NCBI GenBank assembly: GCA_025602915.1
Contig: JAHLJZ010000082.1
Location: 1 to 64,000 of the forward strand
DNA: 64,000 nucleotides
Direction of reading: 5' to 3'
Source: Paraphysoderma sedebokerense
Taxonomy: Eukaryota; Blastocladiomycota; Physodermatomycetes; Physodermatales; Physodermataceae
Made by a program: the position numbers and the translations under genes. Shown here in pieces: positions 11,585-23,148 of the stretch. The notes beneath the pieces were generated by a model that was given only the letters and a program-made list of their open reading frames with translations, was not told where the DNA came from and searched no databases. Positions within the stretch are counted from its first letter, which is position 1. Every line of letters begins with the position of its first letter.

Positions 11585-13629
11585 TCAATCGTCTTCATCG
11601 TCAAGCGAGCTCACTTCTGGCAGCTCTTCATTGTCATCTTGAGTTCCCTTCTCTTCTCCATCTTCAGCTTCCTTACCCTTATTTTCATCATCTTCACTTT
11701 GCTCTAAATTAATTTCTTCGTTCTGTTCTCCATCGTCTTTTTGACTATCTGATTTCTCTTTCCCACTCTCGACTTCATCACTTTTCGTTTCCGTATCCAC
11801 TTCCTCACCCTCGTCAATACTGCTTTCTCGTTTCCCTATTCTGGATGAATCACTATCATTTAACTTGCCGTCTATTGTACTCTCCCTTCTACTGTGGTCG
11901 TACCCTGCCAGCACTTCCATTTCGGCATCTTCATCGAGATCGAGTTCTGATGTCGCTACCGTCATCGGATCAAAGGTAGAACCTTCGGAATCATCTTCAT
12001 CTACACGTAACGTTATCGGATGATGAACTTCATTTTCTTCTTCTTCTGCGGCTCCTTCTTTGTTCTGTTTCTCTTCTTCATTGTCCTGGTTGTCTTCAGT
12101 CCCCTCATCTTTCCTTTTCTGCCTAGTTTGTGATTTAGACTTGTTATCTCCGCTGGTTTCTAGACCCAGACACTCCCGTAAACCATCTACTTCAGCTCTA
12201 TAACTTTCCAAAACCATTTCAGTTTCCAACTCTTCATCTGTTGCCAGCGCCAGAGATCGACGCATGACAGATGCCATGTCGTCAATTCGAGAGAGTAATT
12301 CCGCATTTGTCTGTGAGAGATTCGCAACCGTATTCTTTTATGGATGAAGCAAGTTGTGAAGAAAGATTAAGCGTTAAATAGAATCAGCAGGATGATTAAT
12401 CTCACCAAAGATGTATCGAGATACAACGAGATGTAAATATGGATAACTACCTGCTCTGATTTCAGCTTAGCCTGGAATTCTTGTCTCATAGACTTCTGCT
12501 CTTCCTGCATCGACGACTAAAAATTTATGGGTCATCAACATTTATTCACGAAAATGAAAATGCACCACTTAAAATCGCAGGAAAATAAGGAGCATTCAAC
12601 GTACCACCTGATTCCTATACTTTGACATGATCACTTCCATCGTAGATTCATACTCTTTCAACGTTTGACTTAAGATAGCGTTCTCTGCTTTCAGTTCTGA
12701 TATCCTTGCTGTTACGGGCAAAAGTAATAAGATAATAACCGTATTCACACACGAATGTCAGTCAACTAATAACAGCACAATCTTTTCCGTGGAAGCTAGA
12801 AAAGGAGACGGCCAAGTAGATACAGAACCTGATGCCTCTTCCACTGATTTTTGAGTCTTATCATCGCCTTCATTATCTTTATGTGCCGACACTGCACCAT
12901 TTTTATGCTTCCCGGATTTGTCGACGGTTTTCACTTCGCTTTCTTTCGAGTCTGTCCTGGTCTTTTTATCATCACCAGCTACAACAACCTCTGCTTCGAC
13001 ATTGTCTTTCTCAACTTCGACGTAATCATCAATAACAGTCACATCATTTTCTTTATCTTCTTTTTCTGCTTTCGGTGTCCCTAGTTTCTCTTGTTTGAGT
13101 GAAGCGTTCCCATTACTAGTCGTATAAACAGCAGAAGACGAATTAAATAAACTCTGAAGTTTCGAAGACTGAGAATTCGTAAATGTATCGGTTGTATAAT
13201 TTGACTGAGATTGATCCGACTGAGTTTTTGACGTTGGTGAAGCCGGTGGAGCGGAAGAATGGTGTCGGTACGACTGTACTATCAATAATTTAACCTATCA
13301 CCAGGGACAACAAGGAAGGGCGTAATAAATACATATTGTTAAAATCCGTTTTTATTTCATTATATACGGTCATTCGGTTAGTTCCTTTGAAGTATCTTCG
13401 GCTCTTGCACGACTTTACGGTAGCTTGCCATAGCCTCAGAAAAACGTGGTAGCAGATACGAAGCAAACAGACACAAATAAACCAAGATAAATATACACTA
13501 AATACTGCATATAGTTACCTTTAAGCTTTCCAAAAGTTCGAACAAATTTCTAACCTCGCTTTGATTCTTAGTATTTATAACCGACAAATCGTATATTAGT
13601 CTAGAAATTTGATGCAAGTCTGTAGACAT
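11585..13629 (-). CDS. FGFR1OP2/SIKE-family coiled-coil protein (STRIPAK-associated) with acidic insert and tail
   Basis: Exons 13629-13519, 13434-13419, 13278-12829, 12708-12605, 12516-12451 and 12334-11585. Three blocks match animal FGFR1OP2/SIKE1. The N-terminal helix ends near SLKAMASYLQ (animal VEAMKQY). The central coil is ENAILSQTLKEYESTMEVIM then SKYRNQ (animal LEEHQSALELIMSKYREQ). The late block is RIDDMASVMRRSLAL, then VDGLRECLGLE (animal ITEMAAVMRKAIE, GLREILQ). SIKE-type proteins are subunits of the STRIPAK phosphatase-kinase complex. Unlike the animal proteins, this one carries a Ser/Lys/Glu-rich insert of about 150 residues after the first helix and an acidic tail of about 180 residues. 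The second exon is only 16 nt and the exon 3 donor (GTTCTG) is weak, so those two junctions are the least certain parts. Confidence 0.7.
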
Positions 13630-14218
13630 TTTGCCGGGCGGTACACTGTCCGTACTAGACGTTGAAAATGCAGTGCGAAGGCTGAATGTATTATTGTTTT
13701 AATAAGATAAAAATGGAGTGCAGTTTGGTACAGAAATGTTTAGAACGAATGGAAAGAACGAAGCGGGGGAAAATTCACGTCAAAGTAAGACGGAGCCAGT
13801 GGAGGCGTCAAGTGTGTTGCGACCAGAATCAATGCCGAGATGCCCTTGAAGCAGTAAACTCGGTATCTATGGTAATAGGACGAATGCAAAGATAACACAA
13901 TTCTGTTTTCGACATAACATATTTCATGTTTCATTCGGTCACAATGTCCCCAAGCATCCTGTAGGTAAAACAGGTTGAGTGGCCTTTGCTCAATTCAATG
14001 GCTAAACTGTTAAACTCGGAAGCCAAGAATTCATCACAGCGCTATGCATTGCAAGGGAATCATGGAACGGTATCAAGAACCTTATCCTTCAGGAACCGTT
14101 GAAATAAGTAAACATCAACTTTAATGCCCTACGACAAATTCAAAGAGGACAAATAATTTTTCTCCTTTCTTTTCCGTGGCATTTACATTCATTGAGACGG
14201 CCCTTCGCCGTTCTTAAC
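13630..14218. other. Intergenic; promoter of SIKE-like gene and 3' side of SEC63
   Basis: Both flanking genes read leftwards. Short open frames on both strands show no coding signature. No RNA gene or repeat was seen. Confidence 0.4.
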
Positions 14219-17200
14219 CTACTCGTCGTCACTTTCCTCATCTTCACTCTCGTCTTCACTACTACTCGTATCATCTCCACCTGCCGCACCATTGGCGCCA
14301 CCAGCAGCCGCGCCACCACTTCTAGCATTTCTCAACATGGCCATTTGTCCTGCCAATGAATCTTCTTCAGGTTCACTGATGTCATCGTCTTCAGCAACTT
14401 CCTGAATTTTGGATGGCTGCTCTACTTTCATTTGAATATCGAGACGCATATCTGTTCCGATAAATGTCTCAGATTTCAAGAAAACAGAAAACGGGTAGAC
14501 ACCAGGTTGTGGAGGAGCTTGGAATTGGAGTTTAATCTAATAGTTGGATTATTTGAAAAATAGAACGGGTTAGATAAAGTGAAGATTCAATACACTTCAA
14601 ACATACTAAAGCACATTCAAATGGGCTGCGGAATAGAAAGGGAAACAAACATACCGTCTTTCTCTCCACTAGATCAGTAACTTTGACAGCATTAATAATT
14701 CTATTTGTCATTAGATTACCAATGAAAATCCACCAATACGGTCGCTTTTCCTATCATATGAAGAAATTTTCAGTAAACGTATGTTCGATAGCTTCGAGCA
14801 ATATAACTTGCGCGGAGATGTACTTACCCCAGGATAATATTTTGCTTCGACAACCTTTGGTTGAACTCTCTTTTTCTTGAAAATTCTACCGTCACCGCCA
14901 TCACCTTCAGTTTCGAAATTTAACCCATCTAAATCTTCTTCATCCTCATCGTCTTCTATCTGTTTACCGTTGGATTTAGATTTTGCCTTTTCCGCTTTCT
15001 TCTGTTCAAGTTCCTTTTTACGTTTATCGTATTCCGCGGAAAGTTGATCTACGGGGACTGTGACGGGGACAAGACGAACTCGGAGGGTGCAGGTGACAAA
15101 GGCAGACGGGGTAATGGTCTCTTCGCCAGCGACTGTTGATAGAGTCGGAATAATTATCAGGGAAAGCGATTAGTATTAAGTTCCAGAAGGGATAAATAAA
15201 GCCAAATCAAATTAACCTCTGAAATCCACTTTTTCCAAAACCAATCTCGGGTACTCATTACAAGCTTTCATGACATCTGCATAAGCCTTTTCGAACCCGA
15301 TACGACTACCCAAACCAACTTCCTTAAGGAGCTTTTTCCTGTCCTTCTCTGGTATCTCAGCCAGTTCTTGAATTGCTTTGATGCCTTTGGACTCGGACAC
15401 TTTGGAATCAGGGGTCTGAAACGTTATTACGACGCTTTTCAATTTGTCGATTATTGTGGAATCAAAATGCGGAAGTTGTAAAAAGGGTGACGATGAGTGG
15501 GGTGCAGCCTGGGCCATAATCTATTTGGTTGTTCGTTGTGAAGGAAATGGAACGAAGTCAGAGGAAACATACAAAACGCATACGAGTTTAAAGTAATAAC
15601 ATACCTGACACAAATCCATGCTCAGCAAACTAGGGACAAGCCAACCACGGGCAAGTGTGATTTGCAATAAGCCAGTTTGAATAACATGAAACGACTTCTC
15701 CACAACTAAATCACGGATAAGTTCTTGTGATTCGTTGGAGAGCGGGATACGTAGAAGATAAGATTGTAATAACAGATAGGCTAAACGTTGAGTGCGGTTT
15801 GTGAGCTGGGAGGGAAAGGAGAAAGATTAAATTCATGCCCAGCACATTGCAGAAAAGCGAAGGATTACAAACCTTTGCAGGAAGATCAAATTTTTCACCG
15901 CTGCGGTTATCGTATTCCTTCTTAACCTGTTTTTCTAGATTTTTGATAAATTCATCTGTCATGTTTGCAGCTTTTACTTCCTTCTTAAACTCCCCTGTTT
16001 CCCCATTTAAGCCAATTTCACGATCCCATTCATCTGCCATACTAAGCACAGTTAAAATTTGTTTCATATTACTTTCTTCCTGAACACCTTTAAAGAATAA
16101 ACTCATTGTTTTACTGAGAATATTATCCTTGGTGTAAAGTCTTGATCGATACCACCATTTGCCAATTGTATAAGGGAGCAGGAGACCGAAGATTCCAAAG
16201 TAAATAGACAAAACGAAAGGTGAAGCGGTTGACGAAACTAGCCATGTTGGAAGAGCGATACCCATGGACATAGATTGTCTGCCGTCGGGATGGCCAAATT
16301 CTTCCCAGTTTTTGCGAGCTTCGTCATTCGTCAAACTACAATTAAATGAATTCATGGCGGTATATGATCAGAACTGCAACTTTCGATTCAATGAGGGATG
16401 GATGGCATTAGATACATACACATTCTTTGCTTTGGTGAACATTTCAAACTTAGCAGCGGCTTCTTCCTTTTGTTCCTCGGAAACTTTATCAGGATGCCAC
16501 TGTAAAGACAATTCACGGTACCGTTTCCTAATCTCGGATGGTGTCGCCGACTGAATTCGAAGGAATAGAGTTGAGTGAGAAAAAGTCAGCAGCAATAATG
16601 GGCAAGGTCGTTCACTATAATTTGTTTACGGCAGGCCCTGCGAATAGAAAAATACATACGGTACTGATGTCCAGAATTTTCCATGGATCGAAGAGTTCTG
16701 GCTGTTCGGGTAATTCTGTGTTTCTTATCGCATTCGCCAAATATAACAAAGAAATCCAACCAGCGACTAATCCGACAAATCTTTTTGTTTACGGTGTAAA
16801 GAGCAGCGGAGCGGAGAATTAGTACGGATGTGAAATATGTGAAAAAAGGTTAGAATAACAGAAAGTGAATTGAAATTGCTAAAAAAGGTTCAGTACTTTA
16901 AAATTCTCCAAACTCGTTTTCGGTTGGATCGGTACTTTATAAGTCTTTTGCGGGATTGCGATGGAGGTGTAGCTGAATTGGGATAGAAAAAAGTTATGGA
17001 TTGATATCATAGTATCATAGTTGAAAGATATCCAATGTCAGTCAAAGGGAGTACATGGCGGCACCACGACAACATAAACATTTCAATAAACATCTGGACA
17101 GTGCCATAGAGATTTGTCTTTAACAAGCGACAATCTATACCAGCAACCTCCAGTCGCTTCATCGACATTTGAGGTGTTAGAAGTAGGAACCGAAAATACC

Positions 17201-17318
17201 AACCGGTGAAAAAGGTCTCTTTCGCCCACGAGTAAGTGGATGGGGTTAAAACTAAACCCAGGACGGAGGCAACGAAATAGTAGAAATAGACCCCGGTGGA
17301 GTCATAAGAATACTGCAT
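14219..17318 (-). CDS. SEC63: SEC63, ER translocon J-domain protein
   Basis: This is a multi-exon gene. The N terminus (MQYSYDSTGVYFYYFVASVL) starts the first membrane helix. A second helix lies in GLVAGWISLLYLANAI. The lumenal J domain follows: DPWKILDIS, then SEIRKRYRELSLQWHPDK with the essential HPD. The third helix is FVLSIYFGIFGLLLP, then the cytosolic Sec63/Brl region, with IIDKLKSVVITFQTP, EIPEKDRKKLL and VPVTVPVDQLSAEYDKRKKE. The protein ends in a Gly/Ala then strongly acidic Ser/Glu/Asp tail (end ESEDEESDDE). Sec63 recruits Kar2/BiP to the Sec61/Sec62 channel through the J domain; the acidic tail binds Sec62 in yeast. Total length is about 640 residues, as usual. Exon ends inside the Brl region were read by eye. 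Confidence 0.93.
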
Positions 17319-18004
17319 GATCTATCGTTCAGACGAAGGGAGGACGAGGGAATGATAGACTGAGGGGCGGAATCTGCGAGAGGATGAAAGTAGATGTCAG
17401 AATTCGCAGTGCTGAAGGATGTGTTGCGACTTCCGCACCGGCACACGCCAGCCGCACACCAAACAACAAAAAAATATCAGGCCAAGACAATACCAATGCG
17501 CGGGCAGACAGCACAGCTAGTTCTCGAGAAGGATAAGCCAGAAGAGAGAGAGATAGCCCTAGATACGACTGGAATGAGGAAATGTATCGAGTCGAATTGG
17601 GACAGTTTGCAGCTTACGACGAGCCCACCAGAAGAGGCGACACATTTAATTGCGGCAGCCAATCACTTCACGCCTGCATTGTCGGCAATGTCTCTTATTG
17701 GAACTTCTTGATTTCGATATTTCATCCATTATCATCTATCTCTCTGCGATACAATAGTAGTAAAAAATACACATACCTCGGAATATGACACAAGGCAACT
17801 ACATCTTGCATATGTACGTAAGACTTTCGCCGCTAGAATTGACATTACAGTAGCCCAACTATCCGTGGCATTCATAATTAGGCATTGAACAGTAGAATTG
17901 AACTATAGGATCCGTATTCAACATAAATTCAGAAGTTTGCTTGACCTGTATGTCTATCACTTTAAATTGGCAATATATATTTATATGTTCTCGGAAATAG
18001 CATC
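17319..18004. other. Intergenic between SEC63 and tRNA-Trp, with one weak ORF
   Basis: The SEC63 promoter must lie at the left end. A forward ATG frame at 17394-17711 (105 codons) is open and its C-terminal part (SPPEEATHLIAAANHFTPAL) looks protein-like, but it starts only 75 bp from the divergent SEC63 start and I recognise no family. I leave it as a possible small gene, not a call. Confidence 0.3.
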
Positions 18005-18087
18005 GGGCCCATGGCGCAACGGTAGCGCGTTCGACTCCAGTTCATGGATTTATCGAAAGGCTGGGCGTTCAAATCGCTCTGGGCTCA
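18005..18087 (+). tRNA. tRNA-Trp (anticodon CCA) with an 11-nt intron
   Basis: The acceptor arms GGGCCCA (18005-18011) and TGGGCTC (18080-18086) pair with one G-T. The D arm (GGCGCAACGGTAGCGC) and the T arm with loop TTCAAAT match eukaryotic tRNA-Trp closely. The anticodon stem pairs TTCGA with TCGAA and the loop is CTCCAGA, with CCA at 18037-18039. An 11-nt intron (18041-18051) sits at the canonical 37/38 position, one base after the anticodon. The A and B boxes for RNA polymerase III lie within the gene. Confidence 0.93.
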
Positions 18088-18093
18088 TTTTTT
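18088..18093 (+). terminator. RNA polymerase III terminator of tRNA-Trp
   Basis: Six T residues follow directly after the discriminator base, which is the normal Pol III stop signal. Confidence 0.75.
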
Positions 18094-18816
18094 AGTTTTT
18101 GCTAGTTGTTATATGTGCTCAATGTCTTTGAATCTTATGTAGCAACGCATTTTCCTGTACTTAGTTCTTCGGGACGGAATATTCGTGGTTCTGGTAACAG
18201 ACTGCTGAGTGCAGACAGTGTGATATGACTGTATCTTTGCGACAAGGGGATGCTGGGGAAATCTTCACGGATTACTCTGCAACGGGTCTTCCTTATTCTC
18301 TTACGGCTCTTATTCATCATCATTGTATGCTCGGCAGATGAGACGTCTAATAAAGCCATGAAAACGATCCATTTACCAAATCTACAAGCGCAAAAGGACG
18401 ATTAGCTTCAAGCAGATCATCATTCATTTGCAATGGCTCCCTAGATTTGAATAGATTATCTTGTACTAATGTTGGGGTTTTGAATCTTACTGTCTGCTTT
18501 GCTTTCAATTGTTGCTTCAAACATACGTATGCGTCAACTAAACCCCGACCATTACATCAACTTGTATACTACATTCTAAGATCAAGTTAATCGAAGGCTC
18601 TCTTCTCTATGTAGATGAATATGAGCTATAATAATATACAAAGGCCGATATAAAGTATTCCGTTCTGAGGTCGCGTCTACGTTGGAAGCTCAAGTCTACC
18701 GATCCCGTGGCGGTTGCCAAGTAGATACGCCATCGCACTGCCCTTATCGAAATTTGTCGACGTAGAACTTCCTGCTAGAACCGAATCACCTTACTGTACA
18801 TTTTGAATAATTCGTC
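18094..18816. other. Intergenic; promoter region of the uL2 gene
   Basis: No gene is supported. A minus-strand open frame at 18135-18359 has no coding look. The right part should carry the ribosomal-protein promoter; I cannot name an element in it. Confidence 0.4.
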
Positions 18817-20307
18817 ATGGGTGAGTTTTTCCTCGATATTATGATAGAACTAACAATTGGATGATGCCTCAGATGGATAGTTTTGGATGGATGGATATTT
18901 GTTTTAGAAAACGTCGGATGTCGAATACTGAGGATGCATCTATCCATCCATCTATCCATCCATCCGTATGCTAGTAGTAACATCATGTATCTGACTGAAT
19001 ACTCTCATCTCTTTTTGTCTTATCGAACGTAATTAATTATCGTCATCGTTTTCGACGCTTACGCCTTCCAATTACCTGCACTGATTCATCGCCCCCACCC
19101 ACTGCTACCATTCGATTCCTTAATCGATAATGCAACTTTGTTCTCAACTTCTCATGCTATAATATGTCTCCGAATTGTAAAAACCTTGCAATAATCAGGT
19201 CGTGTTATCAGAGCTCAACGTAAAGGTGCCGGTGGTATTTTCAAGGCTCACACCAAACACCGAAAAGGTGCTGCCCAGATCCGTCCTTTGGATTATGCCG
19301 AACGTCATGGATACATCAAGGGTCTCGTAAAGGAAATCATCCACGACCCCGGTCGAGGTGCTCCTCTTGCCAAAGTCGTTTTCCGTGATCCTTACAGGTA
19401 TGCTGGATAATTTGCTATGATGTTTGATTTGATGGAAAGACTTAAAAGTACAGGCAACATGTTCTGGCGGAGGAAATTGGAGATAAAATTGGGAATCGGC
19501 ATGATCATTATTTCTCCGATTGCACTAGAAGTGTGGTAGTGAAGTAATGCAATATCAAACGGAGATCTAACAACCGGTGCCTTTGTGATATCTCTAGATA
19601 CAAACTCCGAACTCAAATGTTCATTGCTACTGAAGGCATGTACACCGGTCAATTCGTTTACTGCGGTAAGAAGGCCGCCCTTGCCATCGGAAACGTCATC
19701 CCTCTCGCTTCCCTCCCCGAAGGTACTATTGTCTGTAATGTCGAAGAAAAGATTGGAGATCGTGGTGCTATTGCCAGAGCTTCTGGAAACTACGCCACCA
19801 TCATCGGTCACAACCACGAAGACAACATCACCAGATTGAAGTTGCCCAGTGGTTCCAAGAAGGTAAATCATGACATTGAAGAAAATATTGAGGGTCAGTA
19901 GTAACCGAAGTTTGAATCAATGAAATCAGGTTGTTCCCTCAAACTGCCGTGCTACCGTCGGTATCGTTGCTGGTGGTGGTCGTATCGATAAGCCCATGCT
20001 TAAAGCCGGTCGTGCTTATCACTTGAACAAAGCCAAGAGAAACAGATGGCCGAAGACAAGAGGTGTTGCTATGAACCCTGTTGACCATGTTCGTATTTTT
20101 TTACTTGTACTTTCACTTCCGCTCATGACAGTTTGTTTAACAGTTACATTTTTTCTTAACGTATAGCCTCATGGTGGTGGTAACCATCAACACATTGGTC
20201 ACGCTTCCACAGTTGCTCGTGATTCACCAGCTGGTAAGAAGGTCGGTCTTATTGCTGCCAGAAGAACTGGTTTGTTGAGAGGTTCCAAGAAATTGTTGGA
20301 AAAGTAA
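18817..20307 (+). CDS. RPL8: 60S ribosomal protein uL2 (RPL8 / yeast RPL2)
   Basis: Exons 18817-18820, 19199-19397, 19598-19862, 19930-20088 and 20167-20307. The first exon is only ATGG, as in many ribosomal-protein genes, followed by a 378-nt first intron. The product (about 255 residues) begins [20 protein letters not shown] and ends GSKKLLEK. It contains the peptidyl-transferase-centre loop with the conserved histidine ([15 protein letters not shown]), the region that makes uL2 essential for subunit joining and peptide bond formation. All splice junctions keep frame. The acceptor of the last exon lies exactly inside the PVDH|PHGGG motif. Confidence 0.97.
18872..18965. repeat. GGAT/ATCC tetranucleotide inverted repeat in intron 1 of uL2
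   Basis: A left arm rich in GGAT (18872-18896) and a right arm rich in ATCC (18941-18965) are reverse complements over most of their length, with about 44 nt between them. CCTCAG (18868-18873) and CTGAGG (about 18928-18933) also pair nearby. In RNA this would form a long hairpin inside the first intron. Confidence 0.7.
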
Positions 20308-20765
20308 GGTGGAAAATGTATTAGCCAAAGTAAATAGTGTGTCTGAAAAAGAACTAATAATAAACGTGCTTCGATTCTCTTCAACCTCTCTTTTCTGCTG
20401 AAACATCCGAGTTTATATGACGCTATCCTTAGTATCAAATTTTAAGTCTGACGGTAAGCATGAAACTGAACCAGCCCATAGCAAGGTGTCGATTTTGTGT
20501 ATCCACCGTCCGCCATCGTTGAAATAGAATACAGAATACGTTTCAGTCCGACTTTTTTTTTGCAAAGACTATCCTGTGAGCCAATATCTAAGCAATGGTG
20601 CAGTCACGGTCTCAAATTTGTGGACATGTGGTCAACAGAACATAGTCTGGAGCGGAGAGGAGAGGAGAAGAAGATGAAGCAGTAGTAGATATCTCATTGG
20701 CCATATACACTTGTGTATCTTATTAGAGAATCGATGTACAGGAAAGTATACTTTCTACACTAAAC
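20308..20765. other. Convergent intergenic region uL2 / REI1
   Basis: It holds the 3' UTRs of two convergent genes. A short forward frame (20497-20685) has no recognisable content. Nothing else was seen. Confidence 0.45.
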
Positions 20766-22280
20766 CTAAAACATGACCTGAGCCCTATAATGTTTTTGTA
20801 ACTTGTTAGCTTTCATTCCCAATTTCATGTTATAATCCAACTTCTTTGTATCCTTTATCCTGTCGACCATACGATCCTCCTTATTCACAGTTGTACCATG
20901 GTAACCCAACATTTTGTATTGACTAACCAAACGATTGATGACGACTGACTCTCGCTGCGAATCTGAAGTTGGACGAAGAGATTGTCTGTAATACCTGGCG
21001 TAGGTTCGATGACCAAGACGAACACCGGATGGAAGAATAAGTTCTGTGCCTTCAGCTGATAATGCAAGTCCGCTAAATAATAAAACAAGGAGTTAAGACA
21101 TTATCGTCATTAGCACTACATATAATAAACAGAAGCTTACCTTTGCACTGATTGTCCTAGTTCTTCGTCAGAATCGACTTCCATGACGTCGTCTTCATCA
21201 ACATCTTCCCATTCATCGTCATTTCCGTCTTCAGCGGGACTAGCCGTATTCCATGTTTCGCTGAAATCGTAGAAATCTGCAACCTCCAAATCAGCTCCGT
21301 CTTCGTACAGAATTTTACAATGTCCTTTATCGCGCATATGTCTGCGAACATCATCCAAACTCTTGAATAGACCTTTCGTTGAAGCATTCGGATTCGGGGT
21401 ACCATCGCTTGATCCTTTATACGGTGAAAAGCACCACAAACAACCATGGAGTAAAGATACTTTCTTTCCGAGGTATTCAATCAATCCAGGTAAATCCACC
21501 AGATACTCGATGTCGGGAATGAAAAAAGAGTGCGATTGCGCCATATGTTTAACGTTCCTGTAGAACAACAAGAAGAGTGAGCACAACGAACAGAGTACAT
21601 CTATTGCGAGTTGAAATCAGACACGCACTCTTCCAGACTTCCGCTAGTATGATTGCAAAATAGACAATCTTTGTCGGTGAGTATTTTTTCGTCAACATTC
21701 TCCTCTTGTTGCTCTTCAGAGGTAGACAGGTCTTGCCTCTGTTCTTCTTTGCCCTTCCCTTGCAAATCTATGCTGGCACTAGGGTCGGTCGATTTTGAGG
21801 CTTTGCTCTTGGTCTGTAAAGTTGTCGGTGAAGTCGACAATGACCGTTTCTGCTGTTTTTGGGCCTGCTCTTTATGCTTCTTAGACGTTACATGATTTTG
21901 ATATGCGTTTTCGGAACCATAGGTTTTGCTAAGAAACGACAATTAAAATCGATGGATCTACGAAAAGGGCTAAGCCAACTGGGAGAATAGAATGATACAT
22001 ACTTGCAAACGGTACATTCATACATTAAATTAGCCTTCTCTTCAGCATGCTTATTCTCTGCTTGTCTCGCTAATACTCTTTGAGCAAATTCTTCCGCAGT
22101 GACTGGAGGTAATTCGGCAACCTTACGCTTAAGGTTGTATCTGTGCCAGTCAGTTCGATAATGAGTTCTTTGCCCTTCGGCTTGATGTAAAGCGACATGA
22201 CAAGCAATGCATGTAAAAAGCTTGGAACTTTCTGTAGGAGTGGATGTAGTCGAAGGCATTGTGGAGACCATTGCAGCCAT
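20766..22280 (-). CDS. REI1: REI1-like C2H2 zinc-finger factor for 60S subunit maturation
   Basis: Exons 22280-22003, 21928-21629, 21557-21141 and 21072-20766 give about 433 residues. It has the N-terminal finger FTCIACHVALHQAEGQRTHY, then the family hallmark TDWHRYNLKRKVAELPP. A second finger, YECTVCNKTYGSENAYQNH, is completed exactly by splicing. A third CxxC element (KDCLFCNHTSG) is followed by NVKHMAQSHSFFIPD and LIEYLGKKV, then an acidic stretch. The C terminus is typical of the family (LPSGVRLGHRTYARYYRQ). In yeast REI1 acts in the cytoplasm on pre-60S particles, releasing Arx1/Alb1 and probing the exit tunnel with its C terminus. The start is ambiguous: ATGs at 22280, 22271 and 22259 are all in frame and upstream of the first finger. 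Confidence 0.93.
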
Positions 22281-22281
22281 T

Positions 22282-22473
22282 TCAAGTGCTGTATAAGACG
22301 GTTGAAGTGCTCTTAAACGTAGAAGGATTGACCTCAATGACTAATTGGGAACACGTGATGATTGCCATGGCGACGGCACCCAGTTGACCTTGGTCTGGAC
22401 GCGTTACATCACTTCCATTGTAGATGAAATATTTACAATGTCCGCGAATATAAAGAACACTGGGATTCCTCAT
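22282..22473 (-). CDS. Upstream ORF of 63 codons abutting REI1 (possible uORF or small gene)
   Basis: An ATG frame starts at 22473 and its TGA is followed after one base by the first REI1 ATG (TGAAATG). The peptide includes RGHCKYFIYNGSDVTRPDQG and LGAVAMAIITCSQLV, and looks more like a real protein than random translation. I do not recognise it. It could be a regulatory upstream ORF in the REI1 leader, a separate short gene, or a missed 5' exon. No good donor supports the last option. Confidence 0.35.
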   Translation of the reverse strand: MRNPSVLYIRGHCKYFIYNGSDVTRPDQGQLGAVAMAIITCSQLVIEVNPSTFKSTSTVLYST

Positions 22474-23148
22474 CGTTAGGGTACGCAGTCACCGTGTAGT
22501 TCCAGACTTCAAGTTATGGAATTCTGATACGGAGTGAGACTCGGAGGGTTGAAAAGGTGCCACCAATTATTGCAACAGTTGTAAACGATAGTTGAATAAT
22601 AACCTTCAATCTAGACCCACCCAACATTGTATGCTGCTTACCAGCAGCGAGACGAAAGAGAACTGTAGCCCACTAGCACAACAGACATGAGTTGTTGCGG
22701 AAGACATTATTCTTCATATAAAATATAAAAATTGTAGCTTTGCGTCTCGTCGCTGTCACCTGCAGTCGAGGAATCGTTCGAGTCGTGGAATTCTGAAACA
22801 TCCGAGTCGTGTTTTGTAGACATACGGAGCACAGCGAATTCCTCAAATTCATTCGGGAATCAGGATAAATGTCGTCCTCTCCCTTGCTTCATTGCCTCTC
22901 TGCGTCTGTCTAAGTGCTTTAGTCTGCATCTTTATCCTCTTCACAGGAATATCCTGCTCCTTCGACAATTGGAATTCTATCTGCCAACGTTCTCAATGCC
23001 TAACTCAAAAATGCATCGCATATAATCTCATTCTCAAATCGAACTCATCGATATTTGAAGAGAGACATAAAGAAAGTGCATTTATACAGAAAACCAGTCA
23101 CCCCATCGTTAGCGGTTTCTTTGCTTCGATTCTCAATTATTGTCCGCC
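22474..23148. other. Divergent intergenic region
   Basis: This lies between the REI1 side (-) and the small KVRF-motif gene (+) and should carry both promoters. A forward frame at 22892-23266 is hydrophobic and irregular and is not supported as a gene. Confidence 0.4.

Noticed and set aside
17394-17711. Forward ATG frame of 105 codons beside SEC63
   Set aside because: Only 75 bp from the divergent SEC63 start and no family recognised. Noted in the intergenic entry as possible but not called.
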